Shown: positions 23,002 to 33,677 of the stretch, piece by piece
How the letters are laid out: every line of letters starts with the position of its first letter
How positions within the stretch are numbered: the stretch's first letter is position 1
Origin: Knufia peltigerae
Lineage: Eukaryota; Ascomycota; Eurotiomycetes; Chaetothyriales; Trichomeriaceae
Length of the DNA: 64,000 nt
Assembly: GCA_030247855.1 (NCBI GenBank)
Contig: JAPDRN010000034.1
Coordinates: 62,001 to 126,000 of the forward strand
Direction of reading: 5' to 3'
The notes under the pieces: generated by a model
What the model saw: only the letters and a program-made list of their open reading frames with translations
The model's database searches: none
Told to the model about the DNA's origin: nothing
Translations under genes and position numbers: made by a program

Positions 23002-23801
23002 AATGAGGTTTATGTATTTCGAGATCAAAAAATCAAGATAAACCCCCGGGCAACAGCAGCTTTACATGATACGGCGAGACCAAAAAAGTGATTGGATAAG
23101 TTTTTTCAGCGTCATGACACCGAGCTTGGAAAGCCCAACAACGTTGAAGATGACGAAGGACAATGATTGAAGAAGTACAGACATATAATGAATGCATAAT
23201 CTCATGCTAGGCAATAAAGTCATGGAAGGGTTGACTCAAAAGTTGTCAAGCATTGCTTGAGAGGGTTGACTCGAAAAAGTTCTCGGCAGTGATTCATCAG
23301 TCTCGGGAAGTAAGAAAACGGAGAGAAGTGGAAGGAGGTTTTTTTTTTGGCCTCGTTGTACAGAGTTACCCTTCAAGGGGTGATGCTCCTTTTTATCTGA
23401 AGCCCAGCATGCATTTTGCATTGCAAAAGGGGGGAAAAGGTAGCTCGGTCCGACCTTGGTAAACAAGGGACGTGTTATATTATATAGTGTATAAAGTGAA
23501 GTACCCTCTACAAGTACAATGTGAGAAGTGAAAAGGGAAAGGAAAGAAAAAGGATCTAGGTGATTGATGGGAGAAAACCTTTCTTGTCTTTTTGGATGAG
23601 TCCGTCGTGTTGTTTTACCTACGGAGGACCTAGGTAATTCTATCAAAAAAGAACTGGGTCCAACGAAGATATGATCGAGATGATTTGATTGAATTGACTG
23701 TGAGTCACAGACTCACAGCGAGTGAGCCAATGAGTATACCGTACTACACATTATCAAGAGCCGTTTCTTCAAATCTAAAAAAGAAAAAAAAAATGGAAAT
23801 G
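23002..23801. other. Intergenic region between SOG2 and the tRNA
   Basis: About 800 bp, AT-rich with homopurine and poly-T runs. It contains an ACCTAGGTA motif at 23628-23636. The A-rich stretch at about 23777-23792 is the Pol III terminator of the minus-strand tRNA next to it. No protein gene recognised. Confidence 0.45.
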
Positions 23802-23902
23802 AGGTCTTGCCCGGGTTCGAACCGGGGTTGCCGGAAAGTTGTGTTGTCTTGGTCAAGAACAAAGGTCAAAATCCGGAGTGATCACCACTACACTACAAAA
23901 CC
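23802..23902 (-). tRNA. tRNA-Gln, anticodon UUG, with 29-nt intron
   Basis: Read on the minus strand the sequence folds as a full cloverleaf. The acceptor stem is GGTTTTG paired with CAAGACC (one G-U pair), and the D-arm stem is GTG/CAC. The anticodon stem CCGGA/TCCGG carries loop bases TT-TTG-A-T, and the T-arm is CCCGG-TTCGAAC-CCGGG. An intron of 29 nt sits at the usual place after base 37 (plus-strand 23837-23865). Without it the molecule is 72 nt including the discriminator U. TTG as anticodon reads CAA, so this is tRNA-Gln. A T-rich Pol III terminator follows within 30 nt. Confidence 0.93.
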
Positions 23903-24236
23903 TGCCAGCGCCAACCAGAAATTTGGGGGGGCAAATTCTAAAGGTCGAATTTGAGCAAGAATTGGAGGTGTCAAAAATATGTTGGCTTCGTTTTCGAGCC
24001 CCACCGAAAAACTCTAGACGAATCGATGACGGCGCTTACCACAACTTTTGCTTGTACTGTGTGTACTCTACGCTGACACTACTACGTACCTAGGTATCTA
24101 TTCTGTTGCTGTGTGGTTTTGATTGTTTTTCAAACCCAAAATTACCCGGGTAGGTAATCAGTTCATGGGTCATTGTCATACGGTGTACATATCACATGCA
24201 CATGATTTTTTTCATACAGTCCCGTACCGGGGTACA
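23903..24236. other. Intergenic region
   Basis: About 330 bp between the 5' end of the tRNA gene and the stop codon of the Zn2Cys6 regulator. Contains a perfect TACCTAGGTA palindrome at 24087-24096. Nothing else recognised. Confidence 0.45.
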
Positions 24237-26434
24237 TCACATTTGCCAACCGCCACTGGTAGTGAGACCGGATACTTCACCCTCCCCGATCCCGAACCAA
24301 TAACTGTCGTTGAACGCGTCAAAATCAAAAGGGAACTCGGCCGACGGCAATAGTAATGGTGCCTGTGACGCTTGTGTTTGTTGGGTAGCGGCGGCCGTCG
24401 TCGTTGGTATCTGAGTCTGTTGCTGTTGCTGCTGTTGCTGCTGTTGCTGCTGTTGTTGTTGAGTTTGAAGGTTCCTCTGTACACAGTTTTGATAACAAGT
24501 CTTGATATTAGACCATTCATTAGCTAGACGTTTCAAAAAGTGGTCCTGTTTCTGGGCCTGCCCCGAAGACCCTCCGACGGCCATCAAGTAAAGTTCCTTG
24601 ATCCGCTGACACAGCGTGTCCAGACATTTCCCCAACCACGAGGCTCGCTGGGACGACTCGACCGTGCAGCAAGTCGAGTCTAGGATGATGGAAGACTTGG
24701 CGCACAGCATGACGGACAGGTTCAGTTGGCGCCAGTCCATCACTCCCCATTGGCTCATTTCTTCGAGGGAGAGTTCGACGTTGTCGGAAATGTGTTTCAT
24801 CGACGCCGAGTAGCATTCATATATAATAGACATTCGGGAGACGGACGGTATTTGGCCCAGGCTCAAGCCGTAAAGCCCGACTTCGTGGATGTAGGCGCGG
24901 CTGCAGTAGTACGCGCGGTACATGTGGGCTGAAATACCCCGGGAGCAAAAGTTAGCTTGTGACAAGGGAGTCGGAGAAAACATGAGGACCGGTCGACGAG
25001 AATGATTAGAGACAAAGGGGGACGTGGCCTGACTGACCTGTCTCAGAAGTCTTGGGTGGGAGACTCGCTTTCCACTCTTCCACTTGTCTCGCCATGGCTG
25101 TTACTAAAAGCTGGGTCTTTTCGTCGTTCAGCTCAGCCGCACGTTCTCGTGAGCCATGGTCAAATGCAGCCCCCACGCCCTCTGCCATGGCCATGGTCTT
25201 GATCCAGGCACGTAGCAAGGAATCGGAAGGGTATTGAGGGTCGGCGACCAAAGAGTCTGCACATTCATCCAGGTATTGAGAATGTGGGAGGAGGTTGTGT
25301 TTGCGGAATGTAAAGCAACAACTACCAAATCAGTCAATTATAATTCTCACGCGGGGGATAAGAGGAGCCTGGATATGTGACTTACAACGTTGAAATGATG
25401 TTCGTCGCAATAAAGGCTCTTCGGGCATCAAAGTTCCAGAATTTCGAAGGCGTGCCTTCATTGGTCTGTGGGTATATCGAGCCCGAGTTCAACAGAACCT
25501 CGTGTTGAGTGACAGTAAGTGGCCGCTGGGTTATGCCAAGTTCAATGGCCATGGTCACTAGGACCGTGGCCAGTCTGTAGGCGCCCGATGGGAAACTGTG
25601 GGTATAGAAATGACACCTAGCAAGACGGTCCTGTGAGTGTCTCCAAGCAAAGGAAAATCATAAACATCGACGTACCACCCAAAGTACACAATTAGAGACT
25701 GCAAGAGGTCAAAAGACCTCTCGTACCGCATGAAATACTTTTCACTAAGATCTCTGAGAAAGATGGAGCGAAGCGCGGCCTGTCGCGCGGGGTTCTTCCA
25801 GGACGTGACTATGAATATAGCCTGTGCCAACATGGGTCGTTCCTCGATCAAAGATGCGGCACGGCATGATTGATGAAGTAGGACAAACGGGTAGTTGACT
25901 CGAGACATCTCTCGGTAAGTGTTGAGCAAGGCTTCACATTCGTCCAGGCTCAGCATGTCCGAGCCGATGACGGCGGGGAGGATGGATTGAGGGCCTCCCG
26001 ACCCCGACAGGAAGCTCGCCCTCCGCGATGGAGTCTGTGTCACCGAAGGAGGGTGACGTTGTGAGCTGGCGGTGGTGGGAGGAGAGGGCTCGTTGTCGCC
26101 ATTCCGTTTCAGCAAGGCCAGTATTTCCGAATACGTGCTTTCGAGATGTTCGACTCGCCCGCGTACTGCACCGCCGTGGTTAGACTTGAGCTTGATTGAA
26201 CTTGGGACTACCAATCACATCGGGCCTTGCGTTCTCTGCGCTTGGCTTCGGGAATTTGACACTGTTTTCCCAACCTTGTGCATCTGTTGGATATCGAGTC
26301 AATCACGGCGACCTCAGGCGTCGAAAGATCGGGGGCTTGTTTTACCTGAGACAGCAGTCGTCTTTCTCAAACACACATCGTAGCTTTTTCTCACGGCATT
26401 CTTTGCACGCCGGGATCTTTCTCTCGTCTGGCAT
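24237..26434 (-). CDS. Zn2Cys6 transcription factor with fungal MHR domain and C-terminal poly-Q
   Basis: DNA-binding regulator of the Gal4 type. Six minus-strand exons join in frame: 26434-26346, 26283-26219, 26165-25676, 25616-25386, 25321-25038 and 24928-24237, giving 616 residues. The binuclear cluster is complete, with Cys10, Cys13, Cys20, Cys28, Cys31 and Cys38 (CKECREKKLRC...CLRC...C), followed by basic RRERKAR and a coiled-coil-like RVEHLESTYSEIL dimerisation stretch. The middle region matches the fungal transcription factor homology domain: SLDECEALLNTYR, then WCHFYTHSFPSGAYRLATVLVTMAIELG. Near the C-terminus is a run of about 15 glutamines, possibly activating. It is divergent from the MFS transporter at 27063, with 630 bp between, a common layout for a regulator and its target. 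The weakest junction is the GTGATT donor of intron 2. Confidence 0.85.
24418..24462 (-). repeat. CAG/CAA microsatellite coding poly-Gln
   Basis: Mixed CTG/TTG units on the plus strand, read as a run of about 15 glutamines near the end of the Zn2Cys6 factor. Mixed codons suggest it is less prone to slippage than a pure tract. Confidence 0.85.
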
Positions 26435-27062
26435 GGCCGACACTGGTGCCCAGCCTCGCTGTTGCAGTAACGGATAAGTAGTCAAAAATTCAAAGACTTC
26501 CGACCGAAGAGATGTTATCCACTGGGTCCGGCGGGTGGCCTCATATCATCCTGGGTGACATGAATCATCGACCCTCAACCAGAGTTTTAACGATTAGTCG
26601 TCCCTACAGCCTCCGGCCGTATGCAATGTCAAATGGTTCGGGGCATCAGAGTGGAAGAGGCGATACGGTGTTCGGGAGTGATTTGTACCCGAAAGTCCCG
26701 AATCGGCATCTTTAGCGACTTTGTGGCCAATTTCTCCGACCAACAACAACGTCGCTGCCCCTCTTTCTTCTTATCCCTGCGACGTCCATCGTAGCTTCAA
26801 CTACCACTAGTCCCGCATACGGGCCATCAACAAGCATTTATGATATGCGGCTCCCGAGAAGTACTTTCTACCTCATAATTAAAAGATGGTCCGTCTTGAC
26901 AAAAGTCCGCGGGCTCCTAACTCCGGCGCGGTGCAATACGTGGCGGCTCAAATTCCACGTGTAGTTGCTATATCTATCGGTTGTCGGCAGCGTGACATGC
27001 CACGATGTTTTTCCCTCGCTTCCATTGTCTCGTGCAACACTGACTTTCAGATCTGAGATACG
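26435..27062. promoter_or_regulatory. Divergent promoter between Zn2Cys6 factor and MFS transporter
   Basis: About 630 bp separating the two start codons. Such a shared control region often carries CGG triplets for binding by the regulator itself. CGG and CCG triplets do occur here (for example near 26530 and 26615), but no clear spaced pair was established by eye. Confidence 0.4.
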
Positions 27063-28974
27063 ATGGCTGACACGCAGGAACCAACTCAGCCCCCCGACTC
27101 GGACACAATACAGACAACGACAAATAACCCGCTCAGTCTGATTGAGAAAGGCCAGCAACAACTCGAGGAGAAGCCCATCGACGTCGACTCGGATGGCCCA
27201 AACCACACACCTCAGCGTGTATCGATCGAAAAACCCACAGACTGGTCCCAGTATACACTCAAAAGAAGACCCTGGCGACCATGTGTCACGGATTTCAGTC
27301 GAATCATCGAGGCCAAATACCGTGGAAGCGGTACCCCCAGCGACCCTTATATCGTCCAGTGGCTTGACGATGACCCTTGCAATCCGAAAACCTACTCAAT
27401 GAAGCGCAAAACCATCTTGAGTGCCTTGCTAGCTTTTATGACTCTGTGTATCTCGCTGGCCTCCTCCGCCTACACGGGTCCGAGCGAAAGTATCATGGAG
27501 GAATTCCACTGCAGCGAAGAAATATTCCTACTAGGTCTCACTTTTTTCGTCTTGGGATTTGGCACCGGCCCGCTCGTCTTCGGCCCCCTCTCTGAAGCGA
27601 TGGGACGTCGCAACATCCTCATGCTCTCCATGATCTTCTACACCATTTGGACTGGAATATGCGTCGCCGCACAAAATATTCAGAGTCTGATCGTCTTCCG
27701 GGCTCTTGCCGGTACGATTGGTTCAGCTGCATTCGTCATACCCGGAGGCCAAATTGCCGACATGTTTGACGCCGAACAGCGAGGCGTAGTCATCGCCATA
27801 TACTCTGCCGCCCCGTTTCTGGGGCCCACCCTTGGTCCAATGATCGGAGGCTTCATCGATTTGGGAGCATCATGGCGTTGGCTCTTTGGTGTGCTGACCC
27901 TGTACTCGGGTGCACTCACCTTCTTCGGCCTTCTTATTGTGCCCGAGACTTATGCTCCGGTGTTGCTGCGCCAGAGGGCGAAATTGCTCACCAAGGTCAC
28001 TGGGAAGACACACATGACCAAGATCGACATTGACAACCCGCTCACCTTCCACAAAATGGTCAGGAAGTCCTTGGTGTTGCCATGGGCGCTCTTATTCAGG
28101 GAGCCTATAGTACTTCTCCTCACCGTACGTCTCTTCGTTTCTTGTCTGCAGGCTCGATTTCCACTGACCCTCGAACTACTCAGATCTACACCGCCGTTAT
28201 CTACGGAACCTTGTATCTCTGCTTCGCCGCCTACCCTATCGTCTTCCAGGAAGGACACGGGTGGAATGCAGGCGTGGGCGGTCTGGCTTTCATTGGCATG
28301 CTGGTTGGAATATTCGTCGGCGTTGCCATCATCATCTACGACAACAGGCGCTACATCCGTATCCACAGAGAGACAGGAGGCTTTGCACCGCCAGAAACTC
28401 GTCTTCCGACCGTCATCTTAGGCGGTGTCATTGCCATTGTTGGTCTTGCATGGTTCGCAGCCACAACATCTCCTAGTGTCCATTGGATCGTCCCAATCCT
28501 CGCTGGAGTACCCTTTGGAGCGGGATTTCTGCTCATCTTCATGTCTTGCATGAACTATCTGTGAGTGTTCCCTTGGTGCCTCGTTACGGGGAAAAGAGAG
28601 AAAGTTATAGCTAGATATGCTAATCGTGGTACAGAATCGACTCATATGTAATCTATGCTGCTTCTGTGATGGCAGCCAACTCGGTCCTTCGTTCCGCTTT
28701 TGGCGCTGTTTTCCCCCTCTTCACCGTCCAGATGTATGAAAATCTAGGTGTGCACTGGGCTTCCGCAGTGCCGGGTTTCATCGCTCTGGCATGCTTTCCA
28801 TTCCCCATATTCTTCTACAAGTACGGCCGCGTCATCAGGAGAAAGTGCAAGTATTCGGCCCAGGCGGCATGGTATCTGGACAGTCTAAAGAGCGACCTGG
28901 AGAGGCAGAGATCAAGAGGTGAAGCTAATGACCCAGATTCGACGAGTGTCAAGGACAACGACGATGCTGTTTGA
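27063..28974 (+). CDS. MFS drug/polyamine-type transporter (DHA1)
   Basis: Proton antiporter of the DHA1 group, related to fungal fluconazole/polyamine exporters. Exons 27063-28124, 28184-28560 and 28635-28974 join in frame to 592 residues (donors gtacgt and gtgagt). A long hydrophilic N-terminus (about 115 residues) precedes the first membrane span; such leaders are usual in the Tpo1-like group. After span 2 comes motif A, GPLSEAMGRRN. Motif B/C equivalents are visible in FRALAGTIGSAAFVIPGGQIADMF and SAAPFLGPTLGPMIGGFI, and PETYAPVLLRQRAK is at the central-loop border. The last exon holds the final spans and a short basic then acidic tail. The neighbouring divergent regulator suggests induced expression. 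Substrate not known. Confidence 0.9.
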
Positions 28975-29186
28975 TGACATCGTTTGATGGTTTGCAGTTA
29001 TCCCGTGGTTCTGGGAGCGTATTTTTCCCGGACAACATAGACATGTCTGGCAGGATTTACGGCTAGGCCGGAGCATGTAGAGGGCATTGTGTCACATCTC
29101 GGCAAGGTGTTGGGGGCGTTTGCAAATAAAACATCATGAGACGATGTCCGAAAAGATATCGTTAATCCTTATATGGTTCCTTAGAC

Positions 29187-30654
29187 TCAATCTTTGGCTA
29201 GCATTGTTTCAGCCCAGCTGAGTGCTTGCTCGTGCAGGCGCATGCTGGGACGTGAATGGCTACTCGTTGTGAGAGCCTCGGCACTCTCACTCCCCATGTC
29301 TTGATCGTGAGCAGTTTCTTCATAGAGCCGAACTCGTTCTTCAGCAAAGCCTTTCTCTCGACCAAAAAAGCATGCTCTACGCATGAGCTCGACCAATTCA
29401 CTGCCTTGAGCTCGCATCAGTGCCGCGTGACCCTGCTCGGAGTGTACGCCGTCCGAGTTACCCTCCACTTCATCAAAGCTACCGACTACTAATGGAGATC
29501 GGACAAACGCCTTGACGTGCGGGAGGATTGCAGACTCGGGTCGACCTATCGCCGGCCATCTTTGCAGGACTTTGCGCCGTCTGGGTGGAGATTGAGACTG
29601 CGTTGTTGATAAAGGAGTAGGCATTGTATCGGGCAATGGTGCGTGTGAAGAATAATATTCTTCTTGCAGATCACCTTCGAGGTTTTCGGTGTCGCCAAAC
29701 CCGCCATTGCTATCATTCAATCCCATCTCTTCGACAAGGTCGTCGCCAACAGTCCTATTCAATGGCGTATCTCTACCCGGAGCGCGAAGAAATAATAGCG
29801 GACTGGCGAAGGGATCAAAGTATGATGACGGGGTCGGAAATAACCTTGCACGCAACCTTATGAGATCTTCTGCGGCGGCCAGTACGGATGAATCGTCGAC
29901 ACCAAAACGTGTAGCTCGATGTTTGTGCCTTTTCCTGGCCGTGTCTTTCGTTCGCCGTAACTGTTCAACGATCTCGTCAAGGCTGACCCAATCTACCAGG
30001 GGCTCGATGACAGCCAAGGCGTGTACATCGTCCGGGTGGGTGAGTGAGAGCATTGTGGCTAAGCCTCCTCCGATATGGCTCCCGAAGAGACAAATCTTTG
30101 GCTCTTCGTGCTGGCCTTCGTTGAAGGGCGACGTCGAGGAGGTCAGATATGACAGAGCAGTCGACACATCATGAATGGGAGTTGGAAAACATGTCTTCTC
30201 GTCGGTCGTAGCATCGGTATCGAGGCCAAGGCGGTAATGAATTGTGACGATAGACGTGTTCGGGGAGAGGAGAGTGTTCAACCGAGGTTGGACATTGAAG
30301 GCCGGCACCTTCAGTGATGGGCCCGGTGGTAAGTGGACAAGAACATGTCGTGGACGGTCTTGCGCGCGTGCGTGCGCGTTCCTTGAAGGGGTCTCAAGAC
30401 TAAGGTGAGGTCAATATGGTTGCTGGGCTTCTGGAGAAAGGAGAAGAGGTGTATTCATACTCGAGCCTAACATGTCCATCGAGTCCAATGCGCAGGTCGA
30501 TGCTTTGTCCCTTTCGAGATGTCTCTGTGGCTATTCGACGTTCACAAGATGAGCCGAATGCACATGGACTAGTGAGTGGTATGATGGAAGAGAAGCCTTT
30601 ACGGCCATGCTGTAGGAGCATCACATAGCGAGATGAGATTGCAAGAAGTACCAT
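29187..30654 (-). CDS. Alpha/beta-hydrolase-fold protein with altered nucleophile elbow
   Basis: Minus-strand exons 30654-30461 and 30399-29187 join through a 61-nt intron (donor GTATGA) to 468 residues; the junction keeps frame. The fold is indicated by HVLVHLPPGP, then TSIVTIHYRLGL (oxyanion-region strand), DVSTALSYL and the elbow KICLFGSHIGGGLATML. In active members the elbow is G-x-S-x-G; here the middle position is His (G-S-H-I-G), so a serine nucleophile is absent at that site. A long insertion follows. The protein may be a non-enzymatic member of a fungal hydrolase family or use other chemistry. It is convergent with the MFS transporter, 210 bp away. The start codon could also be one of the next two ATGs. 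Confidence 0.75.
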
Positions 30655-30658
30655 TCAG

Positions 30659-30676
30659 GTACTCCGTACGGAGTAC
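30659..30676. repeat. Perfect 18-bp palindrome GTACTCCGTACGGAGTAC
   Basis: Two overlapping inverted copies of TACTCCGTA form a perfect palindrome just 5' of the hydrolase start codon. The same 9-mer recurs in other intergenic parts of the window. It could be a dimer binding site or part of a dispersed short repeat. Confidence 0.8.
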
Positions 30677-31306
30677 TATGATGAATGTAAGAATACGTTG
30701 AGGAATAGAAGTTGTCTTTTGCTCGAACGTAGATGTGTAAGGAGTACTCCATACGGTGGGCCATATTACCTGCGACGCATCACATAAAAACACTTCCATA
30801 ATGAGTAGGTGACATGCCTAATACGGACATCCGAGCATATTTCGACGAGCCAACATGACATGATGGATGGTGCATACGTAGTCAAGATTCATATCCCCGT
30901 CCTCGCCTTGTTTTCCATTCCTTTCTTGCGCCAGCGTACCAGCTCAATCCACGCCATATCCATAGGTTCAATGCATCTCTATGCTGAGACTTGGTTCTTT
31001 GTGGCAAAGGTCCTCTCCTCGGCGCAGATGAAACGGTTCTCACAGTAGGTTGGTACGTTAAGCACACGCAACGGTAGGTGAAGAGCCCTTTGTAAAAATG
31101 TTCTTTATTGGTGGATGCTTTGCCTTACGACCTCGAAGGGGTTTAAAAAAAGGCCAAACCTGAACAGAATCGATCTCACTCTGCCTGCGCTTTGTTGCAG
31201 CGTCCGAGTCACTCAAGCGTCTTCTGCAGTTCCCCGATTGCTGCAGAAGACGCTACTGACTTCAAACGAATGGCGTCGCACAACCTCTGAGAGTTCACAG
31301 CAGGAC

Positions 31307-31320
31307 TATATATAAATATA
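31307..31320 (+). promoter_or_regulatory. TATA-like element
   Basis: TATATATAAATATA lies about 60 bp upstream of the ATG at 31381, a fitting distance for a fungal TATA box of the coiled-coil gene. Support is by sequence and position only. Confidence 0.35.
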
Positions 31321-31380
31321 CAAAGACAAAAGGTCTGTTCACAAAGTGTGGCTCATTATTAGTGGTTTACCAACAAAACA

Positions 31381-33462
31381 ATGTTCGCAGCTTCATTGCA
31401 GTGTTTTCGCACTCAGTCTTTGTGTCCACGCCTCTTTGAGGGTGGTTACCGTCTCGATGCGATGAACGAACTGGGGATCTCTGATACCACGGCCAATCCA
31501 TCAGGAGCATTCAAAAAACTCCACTGGACACGCCTTGTCATCTTACGCCTCTCTGAAAGCCATCTCATGTCATTCACAATGCTCCTCAATGTGAAGATAC
31601 AGCTAGGCAGCGCATTCCCCAGGCAGTTCATACTGCGCAGTATGCACCTTTCACTCCTACCAGCACCTTGGTGTTGCTAGACGACAAGGCTGTGAGTCCT
31701 CATACCACGCATCACAAGAGTGAAGACCAAAACAACATGACTAGTTCTTGCAGTCATGCTTCGCGCGATTTCTCCCTCTTCCTCCCCTTTCTCCATACTG
31801 GGCATTGCCAGGTCTTCCGATCAAAGATTTTCAAACCAAAAAAAGGCTCATCAATATCCCTTCGAGCAACATCAGATTCATCAATACCCCATTCGGCACA
31901 GCCCTCTATCCTCAGCGGCATAGAATTGCAAGGTTATCTTTTCTAACAGTTGTCCCGTTGCCGAATTTGCAATTGCGGTTTCAAAACGAAACATGTCATT
32001 CAGAGTCTCCATCAGAAATCTGGGCAATGCCTACGCCCCAGCAAGTAAAACCAGCCCGCGTGGATAATCGAAACTGACAGTATTATGCAGATAATTCTTG
32101 CCGGGTTTCTCGCTGGGACTGCAACCGTGACTGCAGAAGATGAGGATATGAGTCTATCCAGTCAATGCCTGGGTCGCGAGCCATCCACGGGGAAGAAGTC
32201 AGATGTTGGATATATAACTTGTGCAAAGGCCATCACTCCTCTTCCTCGTCCAGTGGAGCAATCCAATTTATTGCAAGTGAGTAGCGTTTTCCATGGCGCA
32301 ACAAACAAACAGAGACACACACGTGACATTGGAGTTGTTCAGAGCATCTGTTATGCTTGTGTCTGGAAGCAGGCAAAAGAGGAGAAGAAGGAGGTCATTG
32401 CCTTTCATGTCCAGCAACAGGAGGATCCAGAAACCTTAAGTACCTTGTCAGGGATGTTCAGGTTTGGTCGAGCAGGAAGGCAATTCTGATCAAATACAGA
32501 TCCTTGTGACGAAGCAGACTGGGGGTTAGTGCCACCTACTGCGACGAAGCTCCAGAGCAAGTCTAGGTATAGATGTTGGCTTGGGCATCAGGTTCACCTT
32601 CGACTCAGCCCTCTACCATCTACGATCAGTCCCCCTAGAACACCAGGAGTGCATGAAGCAGGCGGAATCTGGGTCATTGGTCCAACAAAGTGACGAAGGA
32701 GAGGTGTCACCGGCGCTCCCTGAAAAAGATGAACATCTCGCTCCTGGAGAAGCCGCTATATCTGGCGCGGAAGCAGAGGAAGAAGACAGCGACACTTCTC
32801 TGTCTCCTGATGACAGCAATCCTGCCATTTCAACCAGGATTGCGTCAACGTCAACTGCTGGAACCTCTGACCACACTCACAAGCAGAATGTGGAGATCGA
32901 AAAGAGACTCGTGGCGAAGAAGCAACAAGTTATCATTGATCAGTTGCAAGAAGGCCTTGAGGAGGAGCAAGACTTATCGCAAAGTCTCTATTTACAGCTT
33001 AACAGCTATGAGCGTGAGACCAAGGTCCTTCAAGATGAGCTGACGCAAGCTAGGATCCGGCTTGCCCAGTACGAGGAGCAGTCCGACGACAAGGATGTCA
33101 AAATAGGAGTCTTGAAGCGTCAAGTGGCTGCAAGAGATGAACAGCTGGTCAGTGTGAAGTCCAAAGCTGCCGTTACAGCACAGCAACTCGAACGTCTCCT
33201 GCAGAACCTCGTTATCATCAGTAACCGATAACTCCTTGTCGAGCTGGATCGGTCCAACTACCAAGCTCAATATTATTATGAGCAAGCTCTCTTGTTTGAA
33301 CGAAGTGCACACGCAGCGGGGCTGGCGCGGAGTAATTTAGAGACTCGGTTGATGCAGCAAGAGAAAGAATTCCAAGGTTTCTGCGCTCAATTTGATGAAA
33401 ATCTCGATCATGCAGGCGACACCATATCGGGAGATGTTCGAAGATCAATGATCAAAAGATGA
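31381..33462 (+). CDS. Multi-exon coiled-coil protein of unknown function (5' end uncertain)
   Basis: Not recognised. A chain of frames linked by good splice signals supports a real gene: an exon ending at 31691, then 31754-32044, 32091-32276, 32343-32439, 32500-32524, 32592-33147 and 33244-33462. Donors are gtgagt, gtaaaa, gtgagt, gtacct, gttagt and gtcagt; phases fit at every join. How the ATG at 31381 connects to the frame ending at 31691 is unclear (one option is acceptor 31601-31602). The protein has a Pro-rich part (PLPPLSPYWALPGLP), an acidic Ser-rich stretch, and a long coiled coil (EIEKRLVAKKQQVIIDQLQEGLEEEQ...QLNSYERETKVLQDEL...). Without the last intron an in-frame TAA at 33229-33231 would cut the coiled coil, yet the same frame stays protein-like to 33462. 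Confidence 0.5.
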
Positions 33463-33677
33463 CCCTGATCGTATCGACCCCTTGTCAAGCTAGTCCCTAT
33501 CACGTATAGCAGGGGTTGCATCAAGTTAGCGAGGCTGATGAGGCTGAGCAGCTATGAGCCCATTACCAACATGGCAGAGTTAAAAGAAGATTTCGCGAAG
33601 AGTGATACGATTAAAGGTGGCAGCATCCACCCAGAAGAACATAGCACGATTAAGTTTATAAGTACTGGTTCCATGCC

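Larger units (their letters stand above)
30655..31380. other. Intergenic region with palindromic motif
   Basis: About 730 bp between divergent genes. It holds the 18-bp perfect palindrome at 30659-30676 and GGAGTACTCC at 30741-30750, both close to the hydrolase start. A TATA-like run lies at the right-hand end. No gene recognised. Confidence 0.5.
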
